Shown here: piece after piece, positions 49,007-57,026 of the stretch | How positions within the stretch are numbered: the stretch's first letter is position 1 | Layout: every line of letters begins with the position of its first letter | Origin: Sphingomonas sp. UBA978 | GTDB lineage: Bacteria; Pseudomonadota; Alphaproteobacteria; Sphingomonadales; Sphingomonadaceae | DNA: 64,000 nucleotides | Assembly (NCBI RefSeq): GCF_002292295.1 | Contig: NZ_DBBS01000014.1 | Location: 188,105 to 252,104, forward strand | Direction: 5' to 3' | Program-made: the position numbers and the translations under genes | The notes under the pieces: model-generated | Databases searched by the model: none | Told to the model about the DNA's origin: nothing | Seen by the model: only the letters and a program-made list of their open reading frames with translations

Positions 49007-49020
49007 GGGGGAGCCTCCTG

Positions 49021-49455
49021 TCAGAAGCGCGCCGCCGCTTCAAGCGCAAGGGTGTAGGAGAGCGCACCGAAGCCGGCGATGGTTCCCTTCGCCGCGCGCC
49101 CTACGTAGCTGATATGGCGGAAGTCTTCGCGGGTGTGGGGGTTGGAGAGATGCACCTCGATCACCGGCGTGCGGATGCCCTTGATCGCGTCGTGCACCGC
49201 GATCGAGCTGTGGGTGAAGGCGCCGGCGTTGAGGATCACCGCCTTCGCGCCGCGCGCCTGCGCCTCGTGCAGCCAGTCGACCAGATGCCCTTCGTGGTTG
49301 GACTGGCGCATGTCGATGGCGAGGTCGAGTTCGCGGGCGCGGTCTTCGAGCTGGCCGGCGATGTCGTCGAGCGTGTCGCTGCCGTAGATGTCGGGCTCGC
49401 GGGTGCCGAGCAGGTTGAGGTTCGGGCCGTTGAGGACGTAGATCGTGTCGGTCAT
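49021..49455 (-). CDS. aroQ: Type II 3-dehydroquinate dehydratase
   Basis: The 144-residue dodecameric enzyme carries out the third step of the shikimate pathway. The signature VLNGPNLNLLGTREPDIYGS contains the catalytic tyrosine and loop arginine. NAGAFTHSSIAVHDAI and VIEVHLSNPHTREDFRH hold the other conserved residues, including the active-site histidine. It lies 14 bases upstream of accB and is probably the first gene of the aroQ-accB-accC operon. Confidence 0.96.
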   Translation of the reverse strand: MTDTIYVLNGPNLNLLGTREPDIYGSDTLDDIAGQLEDRARELDLAIDMRQSNHEGHLVDWLHEAQARGAKAVILNAGAFTHSSIAVHDAIKGIRTPVIEVHLSNPHTREDFRHISYVGRAAKGTIAGFGALSYTLALEAAARF

Positions 49456-49501
49456 GGTCGCGGCTTATCGTTGTTTTGCGGGGCGCGCAAAGCGGGGTGT
49501 T

Positions 49502-49716
49502 TTCACGCGAACGCGCGAAGGCGCAAAGAAGATTGTTTCACGCGGATTTCACGCGGAGACGCGGAGAAGAAGAGGGCGGTAGGCTCGCGCGTAGCGCTTT
49601 CATCATCGTGCGTGATGACGGACAGCCCGCTGACGCGGGCGAGACAGTCTCCGCGTCTCCGCGTATCCGCGCGAAACCACCTTCTACCTCTTTGCGGCTT
49701 CGCGCCTTCGCGTGAA
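49502..49716. repeat. Large nested inverted repeat (about 215 bases)
   Basis: The outer arms TTCACGCGAACGCGCGAAGG (from 49502) and the complement of CCTTCGCGTGAA (ending 49716) match over about 35 bases. A second pair of arms, TTTCACGCGGA...GCGGAGA (about 49537-49570) and TCTCCGCGTCTCCGCGTATC (about 49648-49668), nests inside. Smaller hairpins lie in the middle (CATCATCGTGCGTGATGACG; CCCGCTGACGCGGG). No gene is apparent. The remainder of 49456-49783 shows nothing else. Confidence 0.75.
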
Positions 49717-49783
49717 TCAGGCCTCGCAAGGTGGACACCCGGGATCAGGTGCCTAGATGGGGCGCTCAAGGAGTTTAAGCGTC

Positions 49784-50791
49784 ATGCCGCATAGCGACGG
49801 AACCGTATCGATCACCGTGAACGGCGCGCACAAGCGCGTCCATGCGGGGATGAGCCTTGCCGATCTGGCGACCGAACTCGGGCTGGTGCCGGAGAAGGTC
49901 GCGGTCGAGCGCAATCTGGAGATCGTGCCGCGCTCGACGCTCGCGGACGTGTGCGTCGAGGATGGCGACGATCTGGAGATCGTGACCTTTGTCGGTGGTG
50001 GCGACCATGTCGCGCCGATCATCGACGATGGCTGGACCGTGGCGGGAAAGACGTTCGGCTCGCGGCTGATCGTCGGCACGGGCAAGTACAAGGATTTCGC
50101 GCAGAATGCCGCGGCGCTGGAGGCTTCCGGTGCGGAGATCGTGACCGTGGCGGTGCGGCGGGTCAATATCTCGGACCGCAACCAGCCGCTGTTGATGGAC
50201 TATATCGATCCGAAGAAGGTGACCTACCTGCCCAACACCGCCGGCTGTTTCGATGCGGAGAGCGCGATCCGCACGCTGCGGCTGGCGCGCGAGGCTGGCG
50301 GCTGGGACCTCGTCAAGCTCGAGGTGCTGGGCGAGGCCAAGACGCTGTACCCCGACATGCACGAGACGCTGCGCGCGACCGAGGTGCTGGCCAATGAGGG
50401 CTTCAAGCCGATGGTCTATTGCGTCGACGATCCGATCGCGGCGAAGCGGCTGGAGAATGCGGGGGCGGTGGCGATCATGCCGCTGGGCGCGCCGATCGGA
50501 TCGGGGCTGGGCATCCAGAACCGCATCACCATCCGCCTGATCGTCGAGGGCGCGGGCGTGCCGGTGCTGGTCGACGCGGGCGTCGGCACCGCATCGGACG
50601 CGGCGGTGGCGATGGAACTGGGCTGCGACGGCGTGCTGATGAACACCGCGATCGCCGAGGCGAAGGACCCGGTGATGATGGCGGCGGCGATGAAGTCGGC
50701 GGTGGAGGCCGGCAGGCTCGCCTATCGCGCCGGGCGGATGGGGCAGCGGCGCTATGCCGATCCGTCGAGCCCATTGGCGGGGCTGATCTGA
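49784..50791 (+). CDS. thiG: ThiS-ThiG fusion: sulfur carrier and thiazole synthase
   Basis: The 335-residue protein has an N-terminal ThiS ubiquitin-like domain (residues 5-75, ending DLEIVTFVGGGDHVAP) joined to a ThiG barrel. ThiG motifs are FGSRLIVGTGKYKDF, the Schiff-base lysine in DLVKLEVLGEAKTLYPD, and PLGAPIGSGLGIQNR. It builds the thiazole half of thiamine. In a free ThiS the C-terminal Gly-Gly is charged with sulfur; here the glycines are internal, so a cleaved or altered mechanism is needed. AAGGAG lies ten bases upstream. No TPP riboswitch is seen. Confidence 0.93.
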   Translation: MPHSDGTVSITVNGAHKRVHAGMSLADLATELGLVPEKVAVERNLEIVPRSTLADVCVEDGDDLEIVTFVGGGDHVAPIIDDGWTVAGKTFGSRLIVGTGKYKDFAQNAAALEASGAEIVTVAVRRVNISDRNQPLLMDYIDPKKVTYLPNTAGCFDAESAIRTLRLAREAGGWDLVKLEVLGEAKTLYPDMHETLRATEVLANEGFKPMVYCVDDPIAAKRLENAGAVAIMPLGAPIGSGLGIQNRITIRLIVEGAGVPVLVDAGVGTASDAAVAMELGCDGVLMNTAIAEAKDPVMMAAAMKSAVEAGRLAYRAGRMGQRRYADPSSPLAGLI

Positions 50792-50861
50792 GCAAGCAAG
50801 TTGGTGAAAGGTTCCGACCGGAAACAAGAAAATGATCGGAAGGACTTAACATATTTGTCAC

Positions 50862-50886
50862 GGAACCGGTCCGAGTTGAACCCGTT
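50862..50886 (+). promoter_or_regulatory. EcfG-type general stress promoter before csbD
   Basis: GGAAC (50862-50866) is followed by exactly 16 bases and CGTT (50883-50886), a perfect match to the EcfG consensus of alphaproteobacteria. Transcription should begin roughly 50893, about 50 bases before the csbD ATG. Confidence 0.85.
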
Positions 50887-50945
50887 ATTCTTGCGTTAGA
50901 TCAAGCGGCCCGGCTGGCGGGGCGCACTATTCGCAGGAGGTCCTG

Positions 50946-51128
50946 ATGGGCGAGTTCACCGACAAGGTCAAAGGCACCGTCAACGAAGCCATCGGCAACG
51001 TCAAGGAAGCCGTCGGCAAGCACACCGACAACGACAAGCTGGTCGCCGAGGGCGAAGCGCAGCAGCTCGAAGGCAAGGGTGAAAAGGTCAAGGGCAGCGT
51101 CAAGGGCGCGCTCGGCGACAACATCTGA
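50946..51128 (+). CDS. CsbD-family stress protein
   Basis: The 60-residue hydrophilic protein is rich in glycine, lysine and glutamate, with the family pattern FTDKVKGTVNEAIGNVKEAV and KLVAEGEAQQLEGKGEKVKG. CsbD-like proteins are induced by general stress, but their molecular role is unknown. AGGAGG lies seven bases before the ATG. It follows an EcfG promoter and ends before the hairpin at 51152-51181, so it is probably monocistronic. Confidence 0.93.
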   Translation: MGEFTDKVKGTVNEAIGNVKEAVGKHTDNDKLVAEGEAQQLEGKGEKVKGSVKGALGDNI

Positions 51129-51151
51129 CCTGACGGTCCGGTAAGCGTTTC

Positions 51152-51181
51152 GAAAGGCCGTCCCGTCCGGGGCGGCCTTTC
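51152..51181 (+). terminator. Terminator after csbD
   Basis: GAAAGGCCG pairs with CGGCCTTTC around a GC-rich centre (TCCCGTCCGGGG). The T-run is only the TTTC of the stem itself, so termination strength is moderate. It separates csbD from the lipoprotein gene. Confidence 0.7.
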
Positions 51182-51203
51182 ATCGTAACAGGGGAATAGA
51201 GTG

Positions 51204-51488
51204 ATGAAGACGACGATGACCGCCCTGACCCTCGGCGCCATGGCCTTTTCGCTGGCCGCCTGCGGCGGCAAGGGTGACGACAAGCTCGGCAGCCAGGTCG
51301 AGGCCGCCGCGGACAACCGCGCCGACGCGCTGGAAGCCGCCGCCGACAATCTCGAGGATCGCGCCGAAGCGGTCCGCGCCAATGGCGAGCGCCAGAACGA
51401 GGCGATCGACGACGCCGACGTCAATGCCGCCGCGATGAGCGACGAGCAGAAGGCCGCGCTCATCAACGGCTCCGCCAAGCTGCGCTGA
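51204..51488 (+). CDS. Small lipoprotein with helical heptad pattern
   Basis: The 94-residue product has a signal peptide with lipobox LAACGGKG, then an alanine/aspartate/asparagine-rich helix (DNRADALEAAADNLEDRAEA) likely to form a coiled coil. It resembles small outer-membrane lipoproteins in size, but I cannot assign it. AGGGGAATAG precedes GTGATG; I use the ATG at 51204. The gene sits downstream of csbD, beyond its terminator, and may share stress control by readthrough. Confidence 0.78.
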   Translation: MKTTMTALTLGAMAFSLAACGGKGDDKLGSQVEAAADNRADALEAAADNLEDRAEAVRANGERQNEAIDDADVNAAAMSDEQKAALINGSAKLR

Positions 51489-51534
51489 GCCGTTCTCCTA
51501 CCGCCCCTCGCCACCTGCGGTGGCGGGGGATCAC

Positions 51535-53181
51535 CTATCGCGCCAGCGCGGCGAGCGTCGTGCCGGCGGTGATGACCTCGATATCCGTCCTGAGGTGCAG
51601 CAGGCGCACGCCGCGCCGCTGCTGTGCGCCATGCAGCGCCGGGGCGAAGTCCTCGGTCCGCTCGACCGTCTCCGCCCAGCAGCCATAGGCGCGTGCGAGC
51701 GCGGCGAAGTCGGGGTTCGACAGACCGGTCGCCGAGACGCGGCCGGGGAAGGTGCGCTCCTGATGCATGCGGATCGTGCCATAGCCGTTGTTGTCGATCA
51801 CCAGCACCAGCAGGTCGGCGTCGTGCTGGACCGCGGTGGCGAGCTCCTGCCCGTTCATCAGGAAGCAGCCGTCGCCGGCGAGCGCGACGACCTGCCGCTC
51901 CGGGTGGCGGAGCGCGGCGGCGACCGCGGCGGGCAGGCCATAGCCCATCGCTCCGGCGGTCGGGGCGAGCTGCGTCCCCGGCGCGGCATAGGGCCAGTAG
52001 CGATGCCACCAGCCGCTGTAATTGCCCGCGCCGTTGCAGATGATCGTATCCGCGGGCAGTGCCGCGCGCATCGCCGCGACGCAGGGGCCGAGGTCCATCG
52101 TCACGCCGTCGCGCGCGGCGGGGGTGGACCAGGCGAGCCAGTCGGCATGCGCCTCCGCGCCGCCGGCGCGGGGCGGACCGTCGATCGCAGCGATCGCCTC
52201 GGCGAAATCGGCCATGCCGGCGCAGATCGCGAGGTCGGTGCGATAGGTCTGGCCGAGTTCGTTCGCGTCGGGGTGGACGTGGACCAGCCGCTGGCCGGGG
52301 TGATCGGGGGTGACGAGCGTATAGCCGTCGGTCGTCGCCTCGCCGAGCCGCGGGCCGGCGACGATCAGCAGATCGGCGGCCCTGATCCGTTCGACCAGCT
52401 TCGGATTGGGGCCATAGCCGAGGTTGCCGGCATAGCTGGGGCAGGCGTTGGGGATCGCATCCTGCCGGCGGAAGGCGGCGACGACGGGCACGCCGGTGCG
52501 GTCGGCCCAGGCGGCGAAGTCCTGCGCCGCGAGATTGTCCCAGCCCGCGCCGCCGACGATCGCGACCGGGCGTTCGGCGGTGGCGAGCAGATCGGCGAAA
52601 TGGTCCAGCGCGGCCTCGTCGCACCCCTGCGGGAGGCGCTCGACGCGAGGGCGGTCGACCGCGGCGACGGTCTCGAGCAGCATGTCCTCGGGCAGCGCGA
52701 GCACGACCGGTCCGGGGCGCCCGTTCATCGCGACCGCATAGGCGCGGGCGACATATTCGGGGATGCGCGCGGCATCGTCGATCCGCGCCGCCCATTTGGC
52801 GAGCGGCGCGAACATCGCCTGGAAATCGATTTCCTGAAACGCCTCGCGGTCGCGGGTGGCGCGATCGACGTCGCCGATGAACAGGATCAGCGGCTGCGAA
52901 TCCTGCCGCGCGACATGGACGCCGATCGCGGCATTGGTCGCGCCCGGGCCGCGGGTGACGAAGGCGACGCCGGGGCGGTGGGTCAGCGTGCCGTCGGCGC
53001 AGGCCATGAACGCCGCGCCCCCTTCCTGCCGGCACGTCACCGTCTGGATCGCCGGCGTGTCGTGCAGCGCATCGAGCACGGCGAGGAAGCTTTCACCGGG
53101 GACGGTGAAGATGCGCTCGCACCCCTGCGCGAGGAGCTGGTCGACCAGGATGCGGCCGCCGGTACGGATCGGATTTTCCAT
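51535..53181 (-). CDS. Thiamine diphosphate-dependent enzyme (acetolactate synthase-like)
   Basis: The 548-residue protein has the three-domain layout of the ThDP decarboxylase/ligase family. The catalytic glutamate is in TVPGESFLAVLDAL. The middle domain follows at about residue 190. The ThDP/Mg motif is VALAGDGCFLMNGQELATAV with DNNGYGTIRMH. It is 15-20 residues shorter than true IlvB, and no small regulatory subunit is adjacent. It may be a glyoxylate-, benzoylformate- or other 2-oxoacid-using relative rather than a biosynthetic acetolactate synthase. It shares no operon with thiG. Confidence 0.88.
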   Translation of the reverse strand: MENPIRTGGRILVDQLLAQGCERIFTVPGESFLAVLDALHDTPAIQTVTCRQEGGAAFMACADGTLTHRPGVAFVTRGPGATNAAIGVHVARQDSQPLILFIGDVDRATRDREAFQEIDFQAMFAPLAKWAARIDDAARIPEYVARAYAVAMNGRPGPVVLALPEDMLLETVAAVDRPRVERLPQGCDEAALDHFADLLATAERPVAIVGGAGWDNLAAQDFAAWADRTGVPVVAAFRRQDAIPNACPSYAGNLGYGPNPKLVERIRAADLLIVAGPRLGEATTDGYTLVTPDHPGQRLVHVHPDANELGQTYRTDLAICAGMADFAEAIAAIDGPPRAGGAEAHADWLAWSTPAARDGVTMDLGPCVAAMRAALPADTIICNGAGNYSGWWHRYWPYAAPGTQLAPTAGAMGYGLPAAVAAALRHPERQVVALAGDGCFLMNGQELATAVQHDADLLVLVIDNNGYGTIRMHQERTFPGRVSATGLSNPDFAALARAYGCWAETVERTEDFAPALHGAQQRRGVRLLHLRTDIEVITAGTTLAALAR

Positions 53182-53222
53182 CCGCGGACTATCGCCGTCC
53201 GGTCAGCCGCTGTCGAGCGCCG

Positions 53223-53594
53223 TCAGACGCGGGCGCGGGGGCCGAAGTCGAACCAGCCGGGACGGTTGCCGGCGGGATAGGCCGGGCGCGCGGCGCGAGC
53301 CGCGGCGGGGCGGCCGGTGACGCGCTCGGTCAGCGTCGGGGCGGGCGCGGCGACGGGCACCGCCTCCGTGGCCCGGGCGAGACGCGCATTCTCGCGCTCA
53401 AGCTCGGCGATGCGGCGGTTGGCGTCAGCGAGGCTCGAACCGTTCTGCTTGCGATAGCCGGCATGCGCCTCGCGCTCGGTGGCGTAGCGCGTCTTCCACT
53501 TGCGGCCGCCGCTGTGGCTGGCGAGGCCGAGGAACCAGCCCGCGACGAGGCACAAGGCGAGCGCGGCGAATTGCGTGGTGGTGGTGAACAGCAT
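53223..53594 (-). CDS. Small membrane-anchored protein of unknown function
   Basis: The 123-residue protein has one N-terminal transmembrane segment (TQFAALALCLVAGWFLGLAS). A basic region, a helical stretch (DANRRIAELERENARLAR) with leucine-zipper-like spacing, and an alanine/proline-rich tail follow. No family is recognised. It lies downstream of tadC, beyond the stem-loop at 53651-53678, so it probably has its own promoter. Confidence 0.65.
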   Translation of the reverse strand: MLFTTTTQFAALALCLVAGWFLGLASHSGGRKWKTRYATEREAHAGYRKQNGSSLADANRRIAELERENARLARATEAVPVAAPAPTLTERVTGRPAAARAARPAYPAGNRPGWFDFGPRARV

Positions 53595-53650
53595 CGTTGG
53601 GCCTTCCCTGTTACGGGAGCATAACGAGGTGCGGGCGGCTTGGTTCACTC

Positions 53651-53678
53651 GGGCGGAAAAGCGTTGCTGTTCCGCCCG
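53651..53678 (-). terminator. Hairpin downstream of the tad operon
   Basis: On the minus strand GGGCGGAA pairs with TTCCGCCC around an AT-richer loop (CAGCAACGCTT), 20 bases beyond the tadC stop. No T-run follows, so termination is inferred from position. Confidence 0.5.
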
Positions 53679-53697
53679 CGTGTACCGTGGCGTCGGG

Positions 53698-54678
53698 TCA
53701 GAAGGCGTCGCTGATCGAACAGGCGGCGGGGCCGAGGATGACGATGAACAGCGTCGGCAGGATGAACAGGATCAGCGGGATCGTCATGATTGCGGGCAGG
53801 CGCGCAGCCTTTTCCTCGGCGCGCATCATCCGTTCGTTGCGGAATTCGGCCGAGAGCACGCGCAGCGCCGACGCGAGCGGGGTGCCGTATTTCTCGGTTT
53901 GCACCATCGTCGTCACCACGCCCTTGATCGCGTCGAGATCGACGCGGGTGGCGAGGTTCTCGAACGCCTGGCGCCGTTCGGTGAGGAAGCCCAGCTCGAT
54001 CGCGGTCAGGGTGAATTCGTCGCCCAGCTCGGGATAGGCGCGGCCGAGTTCCTTGGCGACGCGGTGGAAGGCGGCATCGACGGTGAGGCCCGCCTCCGCG
54101 CAGATCACCAGCAGGTCGAGCGCATCGGGCAGGCCCTTGCGGATCGCGTCGCTGCGCTTGGTGATCTTGTTCTTGAGATAGATGTCGGGCGCCTTGTACG
54201 ACAGGATGAAGGTCACCGCGACGAGGCCGTAGCGCTTCAGCGGGGTCCAGGCGGCGAAGGTGTCGGTGCCGTAGACGACGAACAGCATGATTCCGCCGAA
54301 GACGATCGGCAGCGCCAGCCGGCCGAAGATCACCGCGACCGCCCAGTCCTTCGAGCGGATGCCGGCGCGCATCAGCTTGACCTGCGCCTCCTTGACCTGG
54401 CTGTCCTGCAGCACCTGCAACGACGACAGGACGCTGCGCATCCGGTCGGTGGTGTCGTTGCGCTGGACGAGCTTGGCGCGGCGCTTGGTGGAGGCGGTGA
54501 TGCCCGCTTTCAGCTGCTCGCGGCGGTCGTTGAGCGCTTTGACCCGCTTGGTCATCGGGTCGCTGACCGTGGTCGCGGCATAGATGGCGACGATTACGGC
54601 GAAGGCGGCGACGCCCGACAGGATCGTCGCGACCCAGAGTACGTCGATGCCCATCAGCGTCGGTCCGGAAGCCTGCAT
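53698..54678 (-). CDS. tadC: Tad pilus inner-membrane platform protein TadC
   Basis: The 326-residue GspF/T2SSF-family protein forms the inner-membrane platform of the Flp/Tad pilus. It has an N-terminal membrane helix (VLWVATILSGVAAFAVIVAI). A T2SSF domain with GLPDALDLLVICAEAGLTVD and YGTPLASALRVLSAEF follows, then a C-terminal membrane pair. It is the last gene of the leftward tad operon and starts 21 bases after tadB. Confidence 0.93.
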   Translation of the reverse strand: MQASGPTLMGIDVLWVATILSGVAAFAVIVAIYAATTVSDPMTKRVKALNDRREQLKAGITASTKRRAKLVQRNDTTDRMRSVLSSLQVLQDSQVKEAQVKLMRAGIRSKDWAVAVIFGRLALPIVFGGIMLFVVYGTDTFAAWTPLKRYGLVAVTFILSYKAPDIYLKNKITKRSDAIRKGLPDALDLLVICAEAGLTVDAAFHRVAKELGRAYPELGDEFTLTAIELGFLTERRQAFENLATRVDLDAIKGVVTTMVQTEKYGTPLASALRVLSAEFRNERMMRAEEKAARLPAIMTIPLILFILPTLFIVILGPAACSISDAF

Positions 54679-54699
54679 GTCGCTACCCAGTTCTTTCCG

Positions 54700-55674
54700 T
54701 TAGATTTCGAAGCTGACCATCTTGGCCATGATGAAGACGCCGATGCCCATCCACAGCAGCCCGCCGATGCCGGCGATGATGAGGCGCGGCTCGACGAAGA
54801 ACCCCTGCATGTAGGTGGCGTTAATCATCCAGATCATCACGAACACGATGAAGGGCAGCGAGCCGACGATATAGGCCGACGCCTTGGATTCGGACGACAT
54901 CGCCTTGATCTTGAGCTTCATCTGGCCGCGCTGCCGCAGCACGGTGGCGAGGTTGGCGAGCGTTTCGGCAAGGTTGCCGCCGGTTTCGCGCTGGATCGCG
55001 ATGGTGATGACGAAGAACTGGAATTCGGGCGTGCCGAGCCGGTCCGCGGTATCCTGTAGCGCCGCGTCCATCGACTTGCCGATCTTCATCTTGTCGGACA
55101 CCATGCGGAATTCCTCGCCGACCGGCCCTTCCACCTCGTTGCCGATGACGCCGATCGTCTCGGTGACGGGCAGGCCCGAGCGCAGGCCGCGGACGAGCAG
55201 CTCGATCGCATCGGGGAATTTCGCGGTGAACTTCGCGATCCGGCGCTTGATGAAGAAGCCGACCAGCCAGTGCGGCAGCCCGGCGCCGACCGCGAGGCCG
55301 AACAGCAGCGCGAGCAGGAGCGGCGCGCCCTTCAGCCACAGCAGCGTGGCGACGACGAGGATCAGCCCGGCGCTGACCATGCCATATTGGCCGACGGTCC
55401 AGTCGCGGCCGGTCATCGCGAGCCGCTTGGCGAGCTGGGCCGGGTTGGGCAGCAGGCGGCCGAAGGCGACGTCGGTCTTCGTCTGCGCGCGGCCGGCGGT
55501 GATCTTGCGCATCTGCGCCTCGGCCACCGTGGCGCTGTCGCCGTGGCGTTCGCGCAGCGCGGCGATGCGCCGGCTCTGCACACGCTGCGGCGACGGGCCG
55601 GCGAAGGCGAACACCACCATGCCCAGCGCCACCATGGCGCCGAGCGCCATCATCAGGAGGTAAAACAGATCCAT
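54700..55674 (-). CDS. tadB: Tad pilus inner-membrane platform protein TadB
   Basis: The 324-residue GspF-like protein pairs with TadC. It begins MDLFYLLMMALGAMVALGMV and carries FPDAIELLVRGLRSGLPVTE, REIGG-type RETGGNLAETLANLA and C-terminal membrane segments. Its upstream neighbour is cpaE, not cpaF. In most tad loci the ATPase gene tadA/cpaF sits between these two. The gap here (55675-55749) is only 75 bases and codes for nothing. Confidence 0.93.
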   Translation of the reverse strand: MDLFYLLMMALGAMVALGMVVFAFAGPSPQRVQSRRIAALRERHGDSATVAEAQMRKITAGRAQTKTDVAFGRLLPNPAQLAKRLAMTGRDWTVGQYGMVSAGLILVVATLLWLKGAPLLLALLFGLAVGAGLPHWLVGFFIKRRIAKFTAKFPDAIELLVRGLRSGLPVTETIGVIGNEVEGPVGEEFRMVSDKMKIGKSMDAALQDTADRLGTPEFQFFVITIAIQRETGGNLAETLANLATVLRQRGQMKLKIKAMSSESKASAYIVGSLPFIVFVMIWMINATYMQGFFVEPRLIIAGIGGLLWMGIGVFIMAKMVSFEI

Positions 55675-55749
55675 CGCGGTGCGTCCGGCCTCCGGTCGGT
55701 CAGGCTGTCCGGACCGCGGACGGGCCGGGACAGCGGGAAAGGGCGTGCA

Positions 55750-57024
55750 TCACTTCTTCGCGCGCCGGGGCAGCAGCGACGAGAAGCCGCCGATCAGCGA
55801 TTTGCCCTTCGCGCCCGGGGGCTTGTCCTTGCCGCCCGCGACCAGTTCCTCGCCGGCGCTGAGCACGTGGCGGGTGAGGTCGACGATCGGCGCGACGGTC
55901 TTCGAGGTCTTGCCCGCCTCGGCGAGCGGCTTGCCGAGCTTGGCGGCCTGCGCCGCCAGTTTCTGGTCGAACGGCACCAGAAAATCGAGTTTGCGCTCGA
56001 TCGAGCCCTCGAAATCCTTGCGGCTGATCTCGAGCTGGCCGGTGGCGTGGACGCGATTGGCGACGAGCGTGACGTGCGTCTGCGGGGCGTTGGTCTTCAG
56101 CCAGGACAGGATGCGGATCGTGTCGCGCGCCGAGGCGAGCGTCAGTTCGGTCACCACCACGGCGGCCTGAATGTCGCTGATGAGGTGCGGATGCTGGACC
56201 AGCATGCCACGCGGCAGGTCGACCACCGTCGCCTCGAAGGCGGCGCGCATCTCCTCCTGCAACTGGAAGAAGGCGGTGCCGTCGGTCATCAGCGGCGCGT
56301 TGATCGGCGCTTCGGCGGAGAGCACGGCGAGGTTCTCGGTCGCCTTGACCATCGCGCGCTCGATGAACAGGCCGTCGATGCGGCTGGGATTCTCGATCGC
56401 GTCGGTCAGGCCGCGGCCGGGTTCGAGGTCGAGCGTCAGCGCGCCGGTGCCGAAATGCACGTCGAGGTCGAGCAGCGCGGTCGAGCGCTTCTCCTTCTCG
56501 CTGGTCAGCCAGGCGAGCGAGGTCGCGATCGTCGATGCGCCGACGCCGCCGCGCGTGCCGATCACCGCGATCGCGCAATGCGGGCGGTCGATGCTGATCT
56601 CCGCAACCTTGGGCGCGTTGAGCATGGTCTGCGCGTGCACGAACGCCTCGCGCATCGCGTCGGGATGCAGCGGCTTGAGCAGATAATCCTGGATGCCGCT
56701 GGCGATCAGGTCGCGGTACAGGCGGACGTCGTTCACCTGACCGGCGGCGATCACCACGGTGCCGGGTTCGCAGACTTCGGCGAGGGCATTGATGTCGTTC
56801 AAGGGGTCGCCCGATTCGGCGAGGTCGACGAACAGGATCTGCGGGCTGGCCGACACCGAGAGCGACTGGACGGCGTTGCGCAGCCCGCCCTTGTGGACCT
56901 TGTCGACCGACCAGCCGAGTTCGGCGGCGAGCGGGCGCAGCGTTTCGACCGTGGTGTCGTCGCAGACATAGGCGGCGAAGGGTTCGCGCTGGCCGATGCC
57001 GACGGGCTTCCAGGGTGCGTTCAT
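55750..57024 (-). CDS. cpaE: Tad pilus assembly ATPase-like protein CpaE/TadZ
   Basis: The 424-residue polar localisation factor has a receiver-like N-terminal domain without a clear phosphorylation site. A MinD/ParA-like domain follows with IGTRGGVGASTIATSLAWL. The Walker A lysines are replaced (RGGVGAS instead of KGGxGKS), as is frequent in CpaE. LLDLDVHFGTGALTLDLEPG follows. It normally recruits the pilus machine. It starts two bases upstream of the cpaD stop. Confidence 0.93.
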   Translation of the reverse strand: MNAPWKPVGIGQREPFAAYVCDDTTVETLRPLAAELGWSVDKVHKGGLRNAVQSLSVSASPQILFVDLAESGDPLNDINALAEVCEPGTVVIAAGQVNDVRLYRDLIASGIQDYLLKPLHPDAMREAFVHAQTMLNAPKVAEISIDRPHCAIAVIGTRGGVGASTIATSLAWLTSEKEKRSTALLDLDVHFGTGALTLDLEPGRGLTDAIENPSRIDGLFIERAMVKATENLAVLSAEAPINAPLMTDGTAFFQLQEEMRAAFEATVVDLPRGMLVQHPHLISDIQAAVVVTELTLASARDTIRILSWLKTNAPQTHVTLVANRVHATGQLEISRKDFEGSIERKLDFLVPFDQKLAAQAAKLGKPLAEAGKTSKTVAPIVDLTRHVLSAGEELVAGGKDKPPGAKGKSLIGGFSSLLPRRAKK

Positions 57025-57026
57025 GG

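Noticed and set aside
49503..49769. Short frames within the large inverted repeat
   Set aside because: Both strands give similar peptides because the region is an inverted repeat; there is no ribosome-binding site or recognisable protein.
49717..49783. TPP riboswitch before the ThiS-ThiG gene
   Set aside because: The CTGAGA core and the companion helix wording are not found in the leader.
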